NCBI RefSeq assembly: GCF_005145045.1
Contig: NZ_CP039691.1
Location: 1,996,001 to 2,060,000 of the forward strand
Length of the DNA stretch: 64,000 bases
Direction: 5' to 3'
Source: Agrobacterium larrymoorei
Lineage (GTDB): Bacteria > Pseudomonadota > Alphaproteobacteria > Rhizobiales > Rhizobiaceae
Made by a program: the position numbers and the translations under genes. Within the stretch, counting starts at the first letter, position 1. Each line of letters begins with the position of its first letter. Below are positions 9,260-17,994 of this stretch, piece by piece. The notes under the pieces are model-generated. The model saw only the letters and a program-made list of their open reading frames with translations. It did not search any database and had not been told where the DNA came from.

Positions 9260-9346
9260 CGTCATCCTCGGGCTTGACCCGAGGATCCAATCACGTCTCC
9301 AAAGCCGATAGGTGGATGGATCCTCGGGTCAAGCCCGAGGATGACG
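9260..9346. repeat. Palindromic intergenic element B, between acpXL and fabZ
   Basis: Perfect 30-bp inverted repeats at 9260-9289 and 9317-9346, each itself a hairpin (TCCTCGGG-CTTGA-CCCGAGGA). They are separated by 27 bp and lack the core seen in elements A and D. The arm sequence matches the single copy at 19807-19835. Confidence 0.85.
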
Positions 9347-9394
9347 ACGTGTATGTAGCAAGCGGTCTGCCATCAAAGGCAGGCCATCAAAAAA

Positions 9395-9673
9395 TCAGCC
9401 CTTGGCAGCCTTCAGCTCGTCAATCTTGGCGCAGAGGTTCTTCAGAACGAAGTATTCCTCGGTCGAAACCTTGCCTTCGTTGACTTCCTGCGTCCACTGC
9501 TCGAGCGGGATCTTGATGCCGAATTCCTTGTCGATGGCGAAAACGATATCGAGGAAGTCGAGGCTGTCGATGCCGAGATCGTCAATCGTATGGCTTTCCG
9601 GCGTAATGGTTTCGCGATCGATTTCGCTGGTGTCAGCGATGATGTCCGCAACCTTGTCGAATGTAGCTGTCAC
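9395..9673 (-). CDS. acpXL: Acyl carrier protein AcpXL for lipid A C28 acyl chain
   Basis: Specialised acyl carrier protein of 92 residues. The phosphopantetheine site is Ser37 in [11 protein letters not shown]. It is longer than ordinary AcpP (78 residues, at 63576-63812 in this window) because of a C-terminal stretch containing [19 protein letters not shown], which is typical of AcpXL. It carries the growing very-long-chain hydroxy fatty acid for LpxXL. It is the first gene of the minus-strand cluster that runs down to 3882, and its promoter should lie in 9674-9806. Confidence 0.93.
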   Translation of the reverse strand: MTATFDKVADIIADTSEIDRETITPESHTIDDLGIDSLDFLDIVFAIDKEFGIKIPLEQWTQEVNEGKVSTEEYFVLKNLCAKIDELKAAKG

Positions 9674-9806
9674 GCCCGTAATCCTTCGTGTTCTTAATTA
9701 TTAAGGTCTCTTCAGACGCACCACATAGGCAAGTTGCGCCAAAAAGCCAATGCTTTCCTGACACATCGTTAAATTTTGGGAGCCGTGTGTTGCGCGCTCC
9801 CTACAG

Positions 9807-11156
9807 TCAAACCGCCAGAGAATGCCGCCCTCGCCCGTTGGAGAGATAGGTATCGAAGGTTGCCGCAATGCTGCGGGCAAAGGGTCTGCCGGTCTCCGTC
9901 AGCGCGAAACGATCGGCTTCCAGATGCACCAAACCGTCCCGATCACCCTCGGCAAATTGCCGCGCTTCTTCCACTGCAAGCGCCGAAGCCGGGCCATAGA
10001 GCGCGGAAAGCGCCGTAAGATCGAGCGAAAAATCGCACATGATCCGCTCGATGACGAAGGCCCGAACGCGATCCTCCAACGAAAGCGCTATGCCACGCAC
10101 GGCACAAAGGCCATCGGCCTCCGCCATGCGCTCATATTCGCCCGTCGCAACCATGTTCTGCACATAGCCCTGCGGCAATTTGCCGATGGAAGACGCGCCG
10201 AGGCCGATCAGCGCATCGGCGCTATCATCCGTATAGCCCTGAAAATTGCGATGAAGCTCTCCATCTTTCAGCGCACGCGCCAAGGTATCGGAGGGCTTGG
10301 CGAAGTGATCGATACCGATTGCTTCGTATCCCGCAGCAACAAGTATATCCGCCGCTGTCTTCATCTGGTGATATCGTGCAAGCACATCCGGCAAAGCCTT
10401 TTCCGGGATCATCGTCTGATGCTTCTTCATCCATGGCACATGGGCATAGCCGAACAGCGCAACACGATCCGGGTTCAGCGAAACGATCTTGTCCACCGTA
10501 TCGCGCAAGGTTTCCAAGGTCTGATACGGCAAACCATAAAGCACATCGCAATTGACCGAATGAACGCCCCTTGCCCGCACGGCTTCGACCACGGATTTCG
10601 TCTGCTCGAAGGTCTGTATGCGGTTGATGGTCTTCTGCACCTTCGGGTCGAAATCCTGAACGCCAAGGCTCGCGCGCGTCATGCCGATGGCGGCGAGCGC
10701 ATCGTAACGTCCCTCCTCGAGATCGTTCGGGTCCATCTCAACGCTGATTTCCACGCCTTCGGCAAAGGAGAAGGCGGAGCGCAGACAGTGCATGAGCGCC
10801 TCCAAGTCGTCCGGTTTCACCATGGTCGGAGAACCGCCACCGAAATGGACGGCAGTCACCCGCACATCGCGCGAAACATGTCGCCCGACCGCTTCGATCT
10901 CCTTGTGGAGTGCTGCGAGATAGGCGGCAATGGGCTCGTATCGCAGCGTATGCTTGGTGTGACACGCGCAAAACCAGCAGAGCCGGTCGCAATAGGGAAT
11001 GTGAATGTAAAGAGAGAGGCGATTACCCGAATCAAGCGCGCGCAGCCAACCGGCATATTCCGGCACGCCGATGCCTTCGTGAAAATGCGGCGCTGTCGGG
11101 TAGCTGGTGTAGCGCGGAACGGCAGCGGAATATTTCTTCAAAAGATGCTCAGCCAT
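9807..11156 (-). CDS. hemN: Oxygen-independent coproporphyrinogen III oxidase HemN
   Basis: Radical-SAM enzyme that converts coproporphyrinogen III to protoporphyrinogen IX without oxygen, in cytosolic heme synthesis. The iron-sulfur ligand motif CX3CX2C is at Cys56, Cys60, Cys63 (YCDRLCWFCACH). Length is 449 residues from the ATG at 11156; the frame extends upstream to 11237 but runs through the regulatory region. It is divergent from fnrN, with an anaerobox 68 bp upstream of this start, so oxygen-limitation control by FnrN/FixK-type regulators is likely. Confidence 0.93.
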   Translation of the reverse strand: MAEHLLKKYSAAVPRYTSYPTAPHFHEGIGVPEYAGWLRALDSGNRLSLYIHIPYCDRLCWFCACHTKHTLRYEPIAAYLAALHKEIEAVGRHVSRDVRVTAVHFGGGSPTMVKPDDLEALMHCLRSAFSFAEGVEISVEMDPNDLEEGRYDALAAIGMTRASLGVQDFDPKVQKTINRIQTFEQTKSVVEAVRARGVHSVNCDVLYGLPYQTLETLRDTVDKIVSLNPDRVALFGYAHVPWMKKHQTMIPEKALPDVLARYHQMKTAADILVAAGYEAIGIDHFAKPSDTLARALKDGELHRNFQGYTDDSADALIGLGASSIGKLPQGYVQNMVATGEYERMAEADGLCAVRGIALSLEDRVRAFVIERIMCDFSLDLTALSALYGPASALAVEEARQFAEGDRDGLVHLEADRFALTETGRPFARSIAATFDTYLSNGRGRHSLAV

Positions 11157-11223
11157 CGCAAGTTCTCTTTTAACATGTGTCAAATCTGCGACTATGGGAT
11201 ACAGGCTGCGACAGTTTGCAACT

Positions 11224-11237
11224 TTGACTTCGATCAA
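11224..11237. promoter_or_regulatory. Anaerobox (FNR/FixK site) between hemN and fnrN
   Basis: TTGACTTCGATCAA matches the consensus TTGAT-N4-ATCAA at nine of ten fixed bases. It lies 68 bp from the hemN start and 116 bp from the fnrN start, so it could serve either gene. A weaker TTAAC-N4-GTCAA sits at 11170-11183, very close to the hemN start. Confidence 0.75.
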
Positions 11238-11352
11238 ATTGGCGAATAAACACTGACCTCAGAGGCAGCGTGGGGACGAGGCTTCGGGGGATTGAAAACG
11301 GGGCTTGAGAACGCGCTTTGCGGCTCCACCCGTTCGACTTGGACGTGATGCC

Positions 11353-12078
11353 ATGGACACGCTGCAGAAGACCATCCACAACTCGGACATGCCGGTTGTT
11401 TGCCGCTCTTGCGAGGCCCGCCACGGTGGACTGTGCGGCGTGCTGAGTCCCGCGCAGCTATCCGAACTGAACCGTCAGTCCAGTCGCAAAAAATACGAGG
11501 CGGGCAATGAGTTGCTCGGTCAGGGTGAACTGGTGCCCTACTATGCCAACATCCTGAACGGCGTCATCAAGCTCTCGAAAATGATGTCGGACGGACGTCA
11601 GCAGATAGTGGGTCTGCAATTTGCGCCGGATTTTCTGGGCCGCCCCTTCAGCGCAGAAAGCAATATGACGGCGGAAGCCGCAACCGATGTGGAAATCTGC
11701 CTGTTCCCGCGCCGCGTCGTGGACCGCATGATCAATGATGTGCCGAATATGGAGCGCAAGCTGCACGGCCAATCTTTGAAGGAACTGGACGAGGCACGCG
11801 ACTGGATGCTGACGCTGGGCCGCAAATCGGCGCAGGAAAAGGTAGCCAGCTTCCTCTATCTGATCGCGACCCATATCGACCCGGAAAAAGACGACAAGTC
11901 CTGCTTCGACCTACCGCTTTCGCGCGCCGATATTGCCGATTTTCTCGGCCTGACAATCGAAACCGTCAGCCGCCAGATGACCAAGCTGAAAAAGGAAGGC
12001 ATCATCCAGATCGAGAACAACAGGCACATCACCGTGCCGAACCTCGACGCCCTTAACGATGCCGCAGGCAACGACTGA
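11353..12078 (+). CDS. fnrN: Crp/Fnr-type oxygen-responsive regulator FnrN
   Basis: DNA-binding regulator that senses oxygen through an iron-sulfur cluster and activates microaerobic genes such as hemN. From the ATG at 11353 it has 241 residues. Cluster-ligand cysteines are visible at 17, 20, 28 and 116 (CRSCEARHGGLC and DVEIC), matching true Fnr proteins rather than FixK, which lacks them. A cyclic-nucleotide-type barrel is followed by a C-terminal helix-turn-helix (about 189-216, LSRADIADFLGLTIETVSRQ) carrying the E-x-x-S-R recognition pattern. The upstream anaerobox suggests autoregulation. Confidence 0.92.
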   Translation: MDTLQKTIHNSDMPVVCRSCEARHGGLCGVLSPAQLSELNRQSSRKKYEAGNELLGQGELVPYYANILNGVIKLSKMMSDGRQQIVGLQFAPDFLGRPFSAESNMTAEAATDVEICLFPRRVVDRMINDVPNMERKLHGQSLKELDEARDWMLTLGRKSAQEKVASFLYLIATHIDPEKDDKSCFDLPLSRADIADFLGLTIETVSRQMTKLKKEGIIQIENNRHITVPNLDALNDAAGND

Positions 12079-12084
12079 ACGCCG

Positions 12085-12198
12085 TTACATATTGCGGTGC
12101 AGATGACCCAATGAAGCGCCGTAAATATGCGGCGCCTTCGCTTCCGCGGGCGTAAATACCGCGCCCATCACAACCAACATTACAAAAAAACACTTCAT
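12085..12198 (-). CDS. Small secreted or membrane peptide, 37 residues
   Basis: An ORF of 37 codons starting at an ATG at 12198 that follows GGGGAG at a spacing of seven bases. The product begins MKCFFVMLVVMGAVFTPAEA, which reads as a signal peptide ending at an alanine site, and leaves a mature piece of about 17 residues with two histidines (KAPHIYGASLGHLHRNM). It is convergent with fnrN, 6 bp past its stop. The good ribosome site and export signal favour a real gene, but no family is recognised and the length alone gives little weight. Confidence 0.5.
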   Translation of the reverse strand: MKCFFVMLVVMGAVFTPAEAKAPHIYGASLGHLHRNM

Positions 12199-12366
12199 CG
12201 CCACGCTCCCCAGCGCCTGCCAACCAGTGGCCTCCCTGGGTTCTATTTGTAGCGGATAAGTGCCTCTTTTCGTTTAAGGAATGAGGTAAGCTGGAGGTTC
12301 GTGGGAAGGATAAAATATGTTGAGTGTCGGTAGTGCTTTGTTAAGGCGGCACTCTCGACCGATGTC

Positions 12367-12924
12367 TCAACGTATCAATCGACCCCGAAGCTGATCGATG
12401 GCGCGGCGAAATACGGCGAGGTCGTCCATCGCTCTCGACAAGACTATCGCACCTTGAATGGAAAGCACCACTTCTTCAGACAGAATGCGCGCTTGATCAT
12501 CCTCCCGGCCCTGTCGAATGAGCGCTGCGTGCAACGCATCTACCCAGTTGACGAAATAGCCCCGAATGGCGTCGGAGAAGCGGTCTCGCGTATTGCTGAC
12601 GGCCAAAGCGCCGACCAGACATACGCGCCCGCCGGATCTGAAGTAATCCATGACGGAACTGAGCATGGCGTCGATGGCGCTGTTGGCATCTTCGCCCTCA
12701 CGCAGAGGCGCATAGACTGCTTCTTCGAACCATTGCTCGATTTGCGCAAGCACAGCCTGCACCATCTCTTCCTTGCCGCCCGGAAAGAAGTGGTAGAGGC
12801 TGCCCTTGCCAAGGCCCGTTGCCTTGCCGATCAGGGCAAGGCTTGCGCCTTCATAGCCGTATTCACGAAACACCTCGGCCAGTGGGGCCAAGGTGTCGGA
12901 TCGTTCTGCGACCAGACGCGCCAT
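12367..12924 (-). CDS. TetR/AcrR family transcriptional regulator
   Basis: Repressor of 185 residues with an N-terminal helix-turn-helix (FREYGYEGASLALIGKATGLGKGSLYHFF, about residues 18-46; GSLYHFF is the TetR recognition-helix end) and a ligand-binding C-terminal domain. It starts 2 bp after the stop of the NTF2-like gene at 12927, so the two form an operon. Two matching palindromic boxes upstream of that operon (13415-13445) are the likely autoregulatory operator. The effector is unknown. Confidence 0.88.
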   Translation of the reverse strand: MARLVAERSDTLAPLAEVFREYGYEGASLALIGKATGLGKGSLYHFFPGGKEEMVQAVLAQIEQWFEEAVYAPLREGEDANSAIDAMLSSVMDYFRSGGRVCLVGALAVSNTRDRFSDAIRGYFVNWVDALHAALIRQGREDDQARILSEEVVLSIQGAIVLSRAMDDLAVFRRAIDQLRGRLIR

Positions 12925-12926
12925 TC

Positions 12927-13391
12927 TTAAAGACCCAGATCGCTAAGGCTGGGATGATCGTCCGGACGACGGCCGAGCGGCCAGTGGAAAAGGCGCTCAC
13001 TTTCAGCAATCGGCATTTCATTGATGCTCGCATGCCTGTGCGCCATTAGACCATCCTCTGCGAATTCCCAGTTTTCGTTGCCGTAAGCGCGAAACCAGCA
13101 CCCACTGTCGTCACGATATTCATATGCGTAGCGCACCGCAATGCGGTTGCCGGTGAAGGCCCACAGTTCCTTGATGAGCCGGTATTCAAGTTCCTTATTC
13201 CACTTGCGCGTCAGGAAGGCTTGAGCCTCATCGCGATTGGTCGCGAATTCGACGCGATTGCGCCAGCGCGTGTCGAGCGTATAGGCCAGCGCAACCTTTG
13301 CTGCATCGCGGCTATTCCAACCATCTTCGGCCAGCCGCACCTTTTCGATGGCGCTTTCACGGGTAAAGGGTGGGAGTGGAGGACGTGGCAT
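12927..13391 (-). CDS. NTF2-like protein, DUF1348 family
   Basis: Protein of 154 residues with the SnoaL/NTF2-like cone fold of the DUF1348 family; recognisable blocks are [34 protein letters not shown] and [13 protein letters not shown]. Family members are widespread, usually single-domain, and of unproven function. It is the first gene of a two-gene operon with a TetR regulator, so its expression is probably induced by whatever the regulator senses. No signal peptide is seen, so it is likely cytosolic. Catalysis is not established. Confidence 0.85.
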   Translation of the reverse strand: MPRPPLPPFTRESAIEKVRLAEDGWNSRDAAKVALAYTLDTRWRNRVEFATNRDEAQAFLTRKWNKELEYRLIKELWAFTGNRIAVRYAYEYRDDSGCWFRAYGNENWEFAEDGLMAHRHASINEMPIAESERLFHWPLGRRPDDHPSLSDLGL

Positions 13392-13414
13392 GGGAGGTTC
13401 CTTTCAGAGTTTTG

Positions 13415-13445
13415 TACCAAATGGTAATTACTTTACTGATTGGTA
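13415..13445. promoter_or_regulatory. Tandem TetR-type operator boxes
   Basis: Two related 12-bp near-palindromes, TACCAAATGGTA (13415-13426) and TACTGATTGGTA (13434-13445), with starts 19 bp apart. They lie 24-54 bp upstream of the NTF2-like gene start and are placed to cover its promoter. The spacing fits two dimers binding side by side. Confidence 0.55.
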
Positions 13446-13680
13446 CAGTGCGCTTTGACACGTTTGCTGTCAAGCGGAATGCGATTTATTTTTCGAGATG
13501 CGCACGCGCTTGAGCCCGCAGACTGAGCCATGGGTTCTGTTGCAGCTAAACTGCACAGCAAAGTATCGGGAAGATTGTTTTGCCCATCTGCTTGTTGAAG
13601 TGCGCATCGACCCAGAAATCAGCTACGCGTCAGGAGCCGTTGGTCGCCTCGCCTTTTCCGAGATATCCCGAGATGAAAGG

Positions 13681-14118
13681 TTAAGGCCGAGCTTTCGTAA
13701 GCCTAATTTGGTTTCCCTCGGCCTTGCGCTCTTCGCGCCAACCTAAATGCCTGTAAAAGCCTGCTGCGCGGCTATCCCTATCTGTTTCAAGCCAAATCAG
13801 CGAGTGGTGCTTGAACAGCTCGCTCTCCGCGACTGCGATAAGTTGAGTGCCCAGTCCCTTCGCTTCATGTGCAGGAAGAACGAAGGCGGCAAACAGAGAA
13901 GCATTAGGCACGTCGATCATCGAGAAGCCCACGATTTCATTGTCAGAGACAGCAACCCAAGCGCAGGGTGAAGCAGAAATCATCTTGGAGACTGAGGTGT
14001 AGGTGATGCCCAGTTCGGAAAGGCTTTCCCGGGACATATGGTTTTCCCGCACCGAAGTCCTGACATTAAAAAGAGCAGCTACATCATTTGACTCAGCAAG
14101 TCTGATCTCTATGGGCAT
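13681..14118 (-). CDS. GNAT family N-acetyltransferase
   Basis: Acetyl-CoA-dependent acetyltransferase, 145 residues from the ATG at 14118, which follows AGGA at good spacing (the frame runs open to 14178). The acetyl-CoA pyrophosphate loop is seen as VLPAHEAKGLGTQLIAVAES, with the preceding strand containing GFSMID, and the C-terminal block reads AAGFYRHLGWRE. The substrate, whether amine, peptide or small molecule, cannot be inferred. It is a single-gene unit with no clear partner. The surrounding 13.4-14.4 kb is somewhat AT-richer than the housekeeping genes. Confidence 0.85.
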   Translation of the reverse strand: MPIEIRLAESNDVAALFNVRTSVRENHMSRESLSELGITYTSVSKMISASPCAWVAVSDNEIVGFSMIDVPNASLFAAFVLPAHEAKGLGTQLIAVAESELFKHHSLIWLETDRDSRAAGFYRHLGWREERKAEGNQIRLTKARP

Positions 14119-14360
14119 CTTATGTCCTACTCTTTCGTGAATGATCTGGCTGGTCCATAGAGATTCAGAAAATCGCATGGCTCATGCGAAAATCGAAAAA
14201 CAACTATCTTGATTATTAGAGTTTTGTGACTCTGCTATAACAATTTTGAGTGGTAAATAGATGATCCGCTGCAGTTACATAAAGAGGAAGACTGCAAGAA
14301 CATAAGCGGTCCAACATTGCGAGAAATTCAAACGACAAAGCTCGAAGGAGCAATCAGCAC

Positions 14361-14726
14361 ATGCGTCAGTTGATTACAGCCGCTCTTACCGCCAGCTTTT
14401 TTGCCTCCCCGGCTCTTGCACAAGTCGTAGAACTGAGAGTGGCAGATGCCCAGCCCATGTTCGACGAGGCCAGCCAAGAAGGCAGCGTCCTTATCCGGCT
14501 GGATCGCGAGGGAGCCAAGGCCTTTGCTCTGTTCACACGCAACCATCTGCAAAAGCCGATTAACATTTTGATAGATGGCCAGATTAGAGTCACTCCAATA
14601 ATCAGGGAGCCCATCATGACTTGCTATTTTCCGATAAATGGACTGAAAAGTGCAAGCGCCGCCGCTGCTCTGTCAGCTCGTTTGGCAAGCGGGCGGTCCG
14701 TCCTAACCGTTGCCCCAGCGAATTAG
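14361..14726 (+). CDS. Secreted protein resembling the SecD P1 head domain
   Basis: Product of 121 residues with a signal peptide (MRQLITAALTASFFASPALA, cleavage after ALA at 20). The mature part is close in pattern to the P1-head subdomain of SecD/SecDF: VLIRLDREGAKAFALFTRN, then KPINILIDGQIRVTPIIREP, which parallels the SecD block around DG-x-V-x-x-A-P-x-I. There are no membrane segments and no other Sec domain, so it is a free periplasmic copy of the domain. Its role is unknown; it is not next to sec genes. It could be a degenerate fragment, but the frame is intact. Confidence 0.7.
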   Translation: MRQLITAALTASFFASPALAQVVELRVADAQPMFDEASQEGSVLIRLDREGAKAFALFTRNHLQKPINILIDGQIRVTPIIREPIMTCYFPINGLKSASAAAALSARLASGRSVLTVAPAN

Positions 14727-14836
14727 AGCGATCTATGCGCGGCCCTCTCCACAACTCAGCTCAACTGGACGCCAGCAGGCAGACCAAGACAACAGACATG
14801 AAAAGAGCAGAGCAGAAGAGCTAGAGCGCCACAGCC

Positions 14837-15235
14837 TCACTGCGAAGCAGTAGGCGTCGCTACCGGCTTCTGCTGCTCGGACAGAGCCTTCAGTTCGGCC
14901 ACGCGGCGCTTGTATTCGGCTTCGGTGATCTGGCCGCGGCGGCGGGCGGCGCCTAGCGCGGTGAGGTTCTGCTCCATCGTGGTCGCTTCGTTTTCTTCCA
15001 TCTGCGGCATGGCCGCCGTCATGGGTTTGGCGAAGGTGGGGAAGGTGCCGGTGTCGCGCTTCTGCGCCGGTGCGGAGCTGACGGGTTGCGGGCCGACGAT
15101 CTGTGCCTTCGGGCGTTCCATATGCTCAGGTGCTACGACGGGTTTTGGCGTGGTGCATGCTGCGATGAGAGGCAGAAGCAGGCCGCAAACCGACAGCACA
15201 GATGCCGTTCTTACGCTTCCCGAATGCTTGCCCAT
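14837..15235 (-). CDS. Lipoprotein with SHOCT-like C terminus
   Basis: Predicted lipoprotein of 132 residues. The lipobox LIAAC places the lipidated cysteine at residue 27, after a hydrophobic stretch. A proline-rich linker follows, then a C-terminal helical piece reading GAARRRGQITEAEYKRRVAEL, similar to SHOCT-type short helices. It is divergent from phaC, whose start lies 126 bp away. No enzymatic motif is present; a structural or regulatory envelope role is possible but not shown. Confidence 0.75.
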   Translation of the reverse strand: MGKHSGSVRTASVLSVCGLLLPLIAACTTPKPVVAPEHMERPKAQIVGPQPVSSAPAQKRDTGTFPTFAKPMTAAMPQMEENEATTMEQNLTALGAARRRGQITEAEYKRRVAELKALSEQQKPVATPTASQ

Positions 15236-15361
15236 AATAATGCCCCGCCTGTAAGGTATCTATCGACTATCGAACGCGATTTGCTGGCGCCCGTGTTGCT
15301 GGAACTTGTATTCGTTTTCATGCAGAATGTGCAAACACAAAAATCGCCCGGAGGAGAATGC

Positions 15362-17218
15362 ATGGCAGGCAATCAAGGCGGGAAGAACGATACTGAGGAT
15401 AAAGGCTTCAGTTTCGATCCCAAATCCGCCGATGCCTATATCCTGCGCGACCCTCAGGCCTTTGCCATGAATGTTGCAAGAGCCGTGGAAAACCTTGGCA
15501 AGGCTGCTTCCGAATGGCTCGCGCCGCGTGAGCGCGGCGAAATCCCGCAGAACAATGCCAGCCCGATGAGCGATCTTTTCCAGACGCTTTCGGACGTCGC
15601 GGAATACTGGATGGCAGAGCCGAAGCGCTCCGTGGAGGCGCAAACGCATCTGCTTTCGAGCTATTTCGACATCTGGCAGAAGTCCATGGCCAAGCTTTCC
15701 GACCAGCAGACGGGCGGCAACGCAGAACGACAGGACGAGGAAAAGCCGCGCAGCCACAAGCGTTTTGCCGATGCGGACTGGCAAGCCAATCCCTTCTTCG
15801 ACTTTCTGCAAAAGGTGTATTTCGCCACCGCCGACTGGGCGGAAAGAATGGTGACCGAGACCGAAGGGCTGGACGAGCGCACCCGCGAAAAGGCCCGCTT
15901 CTATATGCGACAGGTGACGGAGGCGATTTCGCCTGCCAATTTCGCCTTCACCAATCCACAGGTTTTTCGCGAAACCGTGGCCACCAGCGGCGCAAATCTG
16001 GTGAAGGGCATGGCGCAGCTGGCTGAAGACATGGCGGCGGGCAACGGAAACCTCAAGCTTCGGCAGACGGATTACAGCAAATTCGTCATCGGCCAGAACA
16101 TTGCCGTCACCCCCGGCAAGGTCATTGCGCGCAGCGATCTTTGCGAGATCATCCAATATGCGCCATCCACGGAAAAGGTGTTCAAGCGCCCTCTCCTCAT
16201 CATTCCGCCATGGATCAACAAATTCTACATTCTCGATCTGAACGCCCGGAAGTCTTTCGTGAAATGGTGCGTTGATCAGGGGCACAGCGTTTTCATGATT
16301 TCCTGGGTGAACCCGGATGCCCGCCACGCCGGGAAAGGCTGGGCGGATTATACCCATGAAGGGATCGACTTCGCGCTTGCAGCGATAGAGCAGGCCACCG
16401 GCGAAAGCCAGGTCAATGCAATCGGTTACTGCATCGGCGGCACGCTGCTGGCCTCCACACTGGCATTGCATGCACAGGAGAAGAATGACCGGATACGCTC
16501 CGCCACACTGCTTGCCGCGCAGACGGATTTTACCCATGCCGGTGAGCTGAAAATCTTCATCGATGAACCACAGCTTGCGGCGCTCGATGCGCATATGAAG
16601 GCGGTGGGTTATCTGGATGGCGCAATCATGGCCAGCGTTTTCAACATGCTGCGCGCCTCCGATCTGATCTGGCCTTACGTGGTGGATAATTACCTGCGCG
16701 GCGCCCAACCGCCACCTTTCGACCTGCTCTACTGGAACTCGGATTCGACCCGCGTTGCGGCAGCAAACCACTCCTTCTATTTGCGCAACTGCTACCTCGA
16801 GAATAACCTCGCGGAAGGTCGCATGGTGGTGGACGGCAAGGTTTTGAAGCTGCAAGACGTGACCATCCCCGTCTACGATCTCGCCACACGTGAGGACCAC
16901 ATAGCCCCGGCGAAATCCGTGTTCAAAGGTGCGGAACTCTTCGGCGGGCCGGTGCAGTTCATCCTCAGCGGTTCCGGCCATATCGCCGGTGTGGTGAACC
17001 CGCCGGAGGCCGATAAATATCAGTATTCCACGGGCGCATCACCCACCGGTGACTTCGAGGAATGGCAACAGAAGGCGGAGGTTCACAAAGGCTCATGGTG
17101 GCCGCACTGGCAGGCGTGGACTGAGGCGCAGGAGAACAGCCAGGTTGCGGCACGCATACCCGGCGATGGATCGCTGACGCCGCTTTGCGATGCGCCGGGA
17201 ACCTATGTTCTTGAATAA
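15362..17218 (+). CDS. phaC: Class I poly(3-hydroxyalkanoate) synthase
   Basis: Polymerises 3-hydroxyacyl-CoA into polyhydroxyalkanoate storage granules. The start is the ATG at 15362 right after GGAGGAG, giving 618 residues, normal for class I PhaC; the open frame continues upstream to 15086 but without support. The lipase-like box GYCIGG carries the catalytic nucleophile at about Cys357. An aspartate in the block [13 protein letters not shown] and a histidine in [12 protein letters not shown] complete the expected triad. The usual partners phaA and phaB are not in this window. Confidence 0.95.
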   Translation: MAGNQGGKNDTEDKGFSFDPKSADAYILRDPQAFAMNVARAVENLGKAASEWLAPRERGEIPQNNASPMSDLFQTLSDVAEYWMAEPKRSVEAQTHLLSSYFDIWQKSMAKLSDQQTGGNAERQDEEKPRSHKRFADADWQANPFFDFLQKVYFATADWAERMVTETEGLDERTREKARFYMRQVTEAISPANFAFTNPQVFRETVATSGANLVKGMAQLAEDMAAGNGNLKLRQTDYSKFVIGQNIAVTPGKVIARSDLCEIIQYAPSTEKVFKRPLLIIPPWINKFYILDLNARKSFVKWCVDQGHSVFMISWVNPDARHAGKGWADYTHEGIDFALAAIEQATGESQVNAIGYCIGGTLLASTLALHAQEKNDRIRSATLLAAQTDFTHAGELKIFIDEPQLAALDAHMKAVGYLDGAIMASVFNMLRASDLIWPYVVDNYLRGAQPPPFDLLYWNSDSTRVAAANHSFYLRNCYLENNLAEGRMVVDGKVLKLQDVTIPVYDLATREDHIAPAKSVFKGAELFGGPVQFILSGSGHIAGVVNPPEADKYQYSTGASPTGDFEEWQQKAEVHKGSWWPHWQAWTEAQENSQVAARIPGDGSLTPLCDAPGTYVLE

Positions 17219-17244
17219 CCGCGCACCTGCGAAGAGACTGCCGC

Positions 17245-17964
17245 ATGATCTTTGATTCTCCCCTCATCCCGGCCACGCTGGTTTCCCGTTACAAGCGCTT
17301 CCTGTTCGATGCCATTCTGGAAGATGGCACGGCGATTACCGGCTCCTGCCCCAACACCGGCTCCATGCGCGGGCTGACGACGCCCGGCTCCCGAATCTGG
17401 CTTTCAGAACATGACAGTCCCACTCGCAAATATCGCCATATGCTGGAACTGGTGGAGGCGGATGAAACAGTGGTGGGCATCAACACCGGCATGCCGAACA
17501 GGCTTGCGGAGGAAGCCATTCTGGCCGGGCGCATCCCTGCCCTTCGCGGCTACACCACGCTCCGGCGGGAGCAGCGTTACGGCATCAATTCCCGCATCGA
17601 TCTGCTGCTCTCGGCACCGGGCAGACCGGATGCCTATGTCGAGGTGAAGAACGTGCATTTCATGCGCGAAAAGGGTCTGGCGGAATTTCCCGATACAGCA
17701 ACCAAGCGCGGCGCGAAACATCTGGAAGAGCTTGGCGATGCCGCGGAAGCTGGCTATCGCGCCGTGATGCTCTATCTGATCCAGCGCGAGGATTGCGCGC
17801 ATATGCGGATCTGTTCCGATCTCGACCCCGTTTACGCCAAGGCGTTTCAGCGGGCGATGGGGCGCGGCGTTGAAGCTTACGCCATCAATTGCCATGTCTC
17901 TGCACTGGAAATTGTGGCAAGGCGCATGGTTGCAATAGACGACTGGCACCCTGCTGCTCTATGA
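17245..17964 (+). CDS. sfsA: Sugar fermentation stimulation protein homolog SfsA
   Basis: Protein of 239 residues of the SfsA family, named for an E. coli gene that raises maltose use. Members have an OB-like N-terminal part and a restriction-nuclease-like core. Seen here are the typical blocks [22 protein letters not shown] and [14 protein letters not shown]. The acidic and lysine residues in YVEVKN match the nuclease-like core. It sits between phaC and map on the same strand with short gaps (26 and 30 bp), consistent with a shared transcript. The biochemical function is unproven in the family. Confidence 0.93.
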   Translation: MIFDSPLIPATLVSRYKRFLFDAILEDGTAITGSCPNTGSMRGLTTPGSRIWLSEHDSPTRKYRHMLELVEADETVVGINTGMPNRLAEEAILAGRIPALRGYTTLRREQRYGINSRIDLLLSAPGRPDAYVEVKNVHFMREKGLAEFPDTATKRGAKHLEELGDAAEAGYRAVMLYLIQREDCAHMRICSDLDPVYAKAFQRAMGRGVEAYAINCHVSALEIVARRMVAIDDWHPAAL

Positions 17965-17994
17965 ACGCATATACGTAATACGGAAAGCGGAATA

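Noticed and set aside
15260..16981. Long minus-strand ORF of 573 codons opposite phaC
   Set aside because: It lies wholly opposite phaC, which has the lipase box and catalytic residues; the reverse product is a His/Arg-rich shadow caused by GC-rich codon bias.
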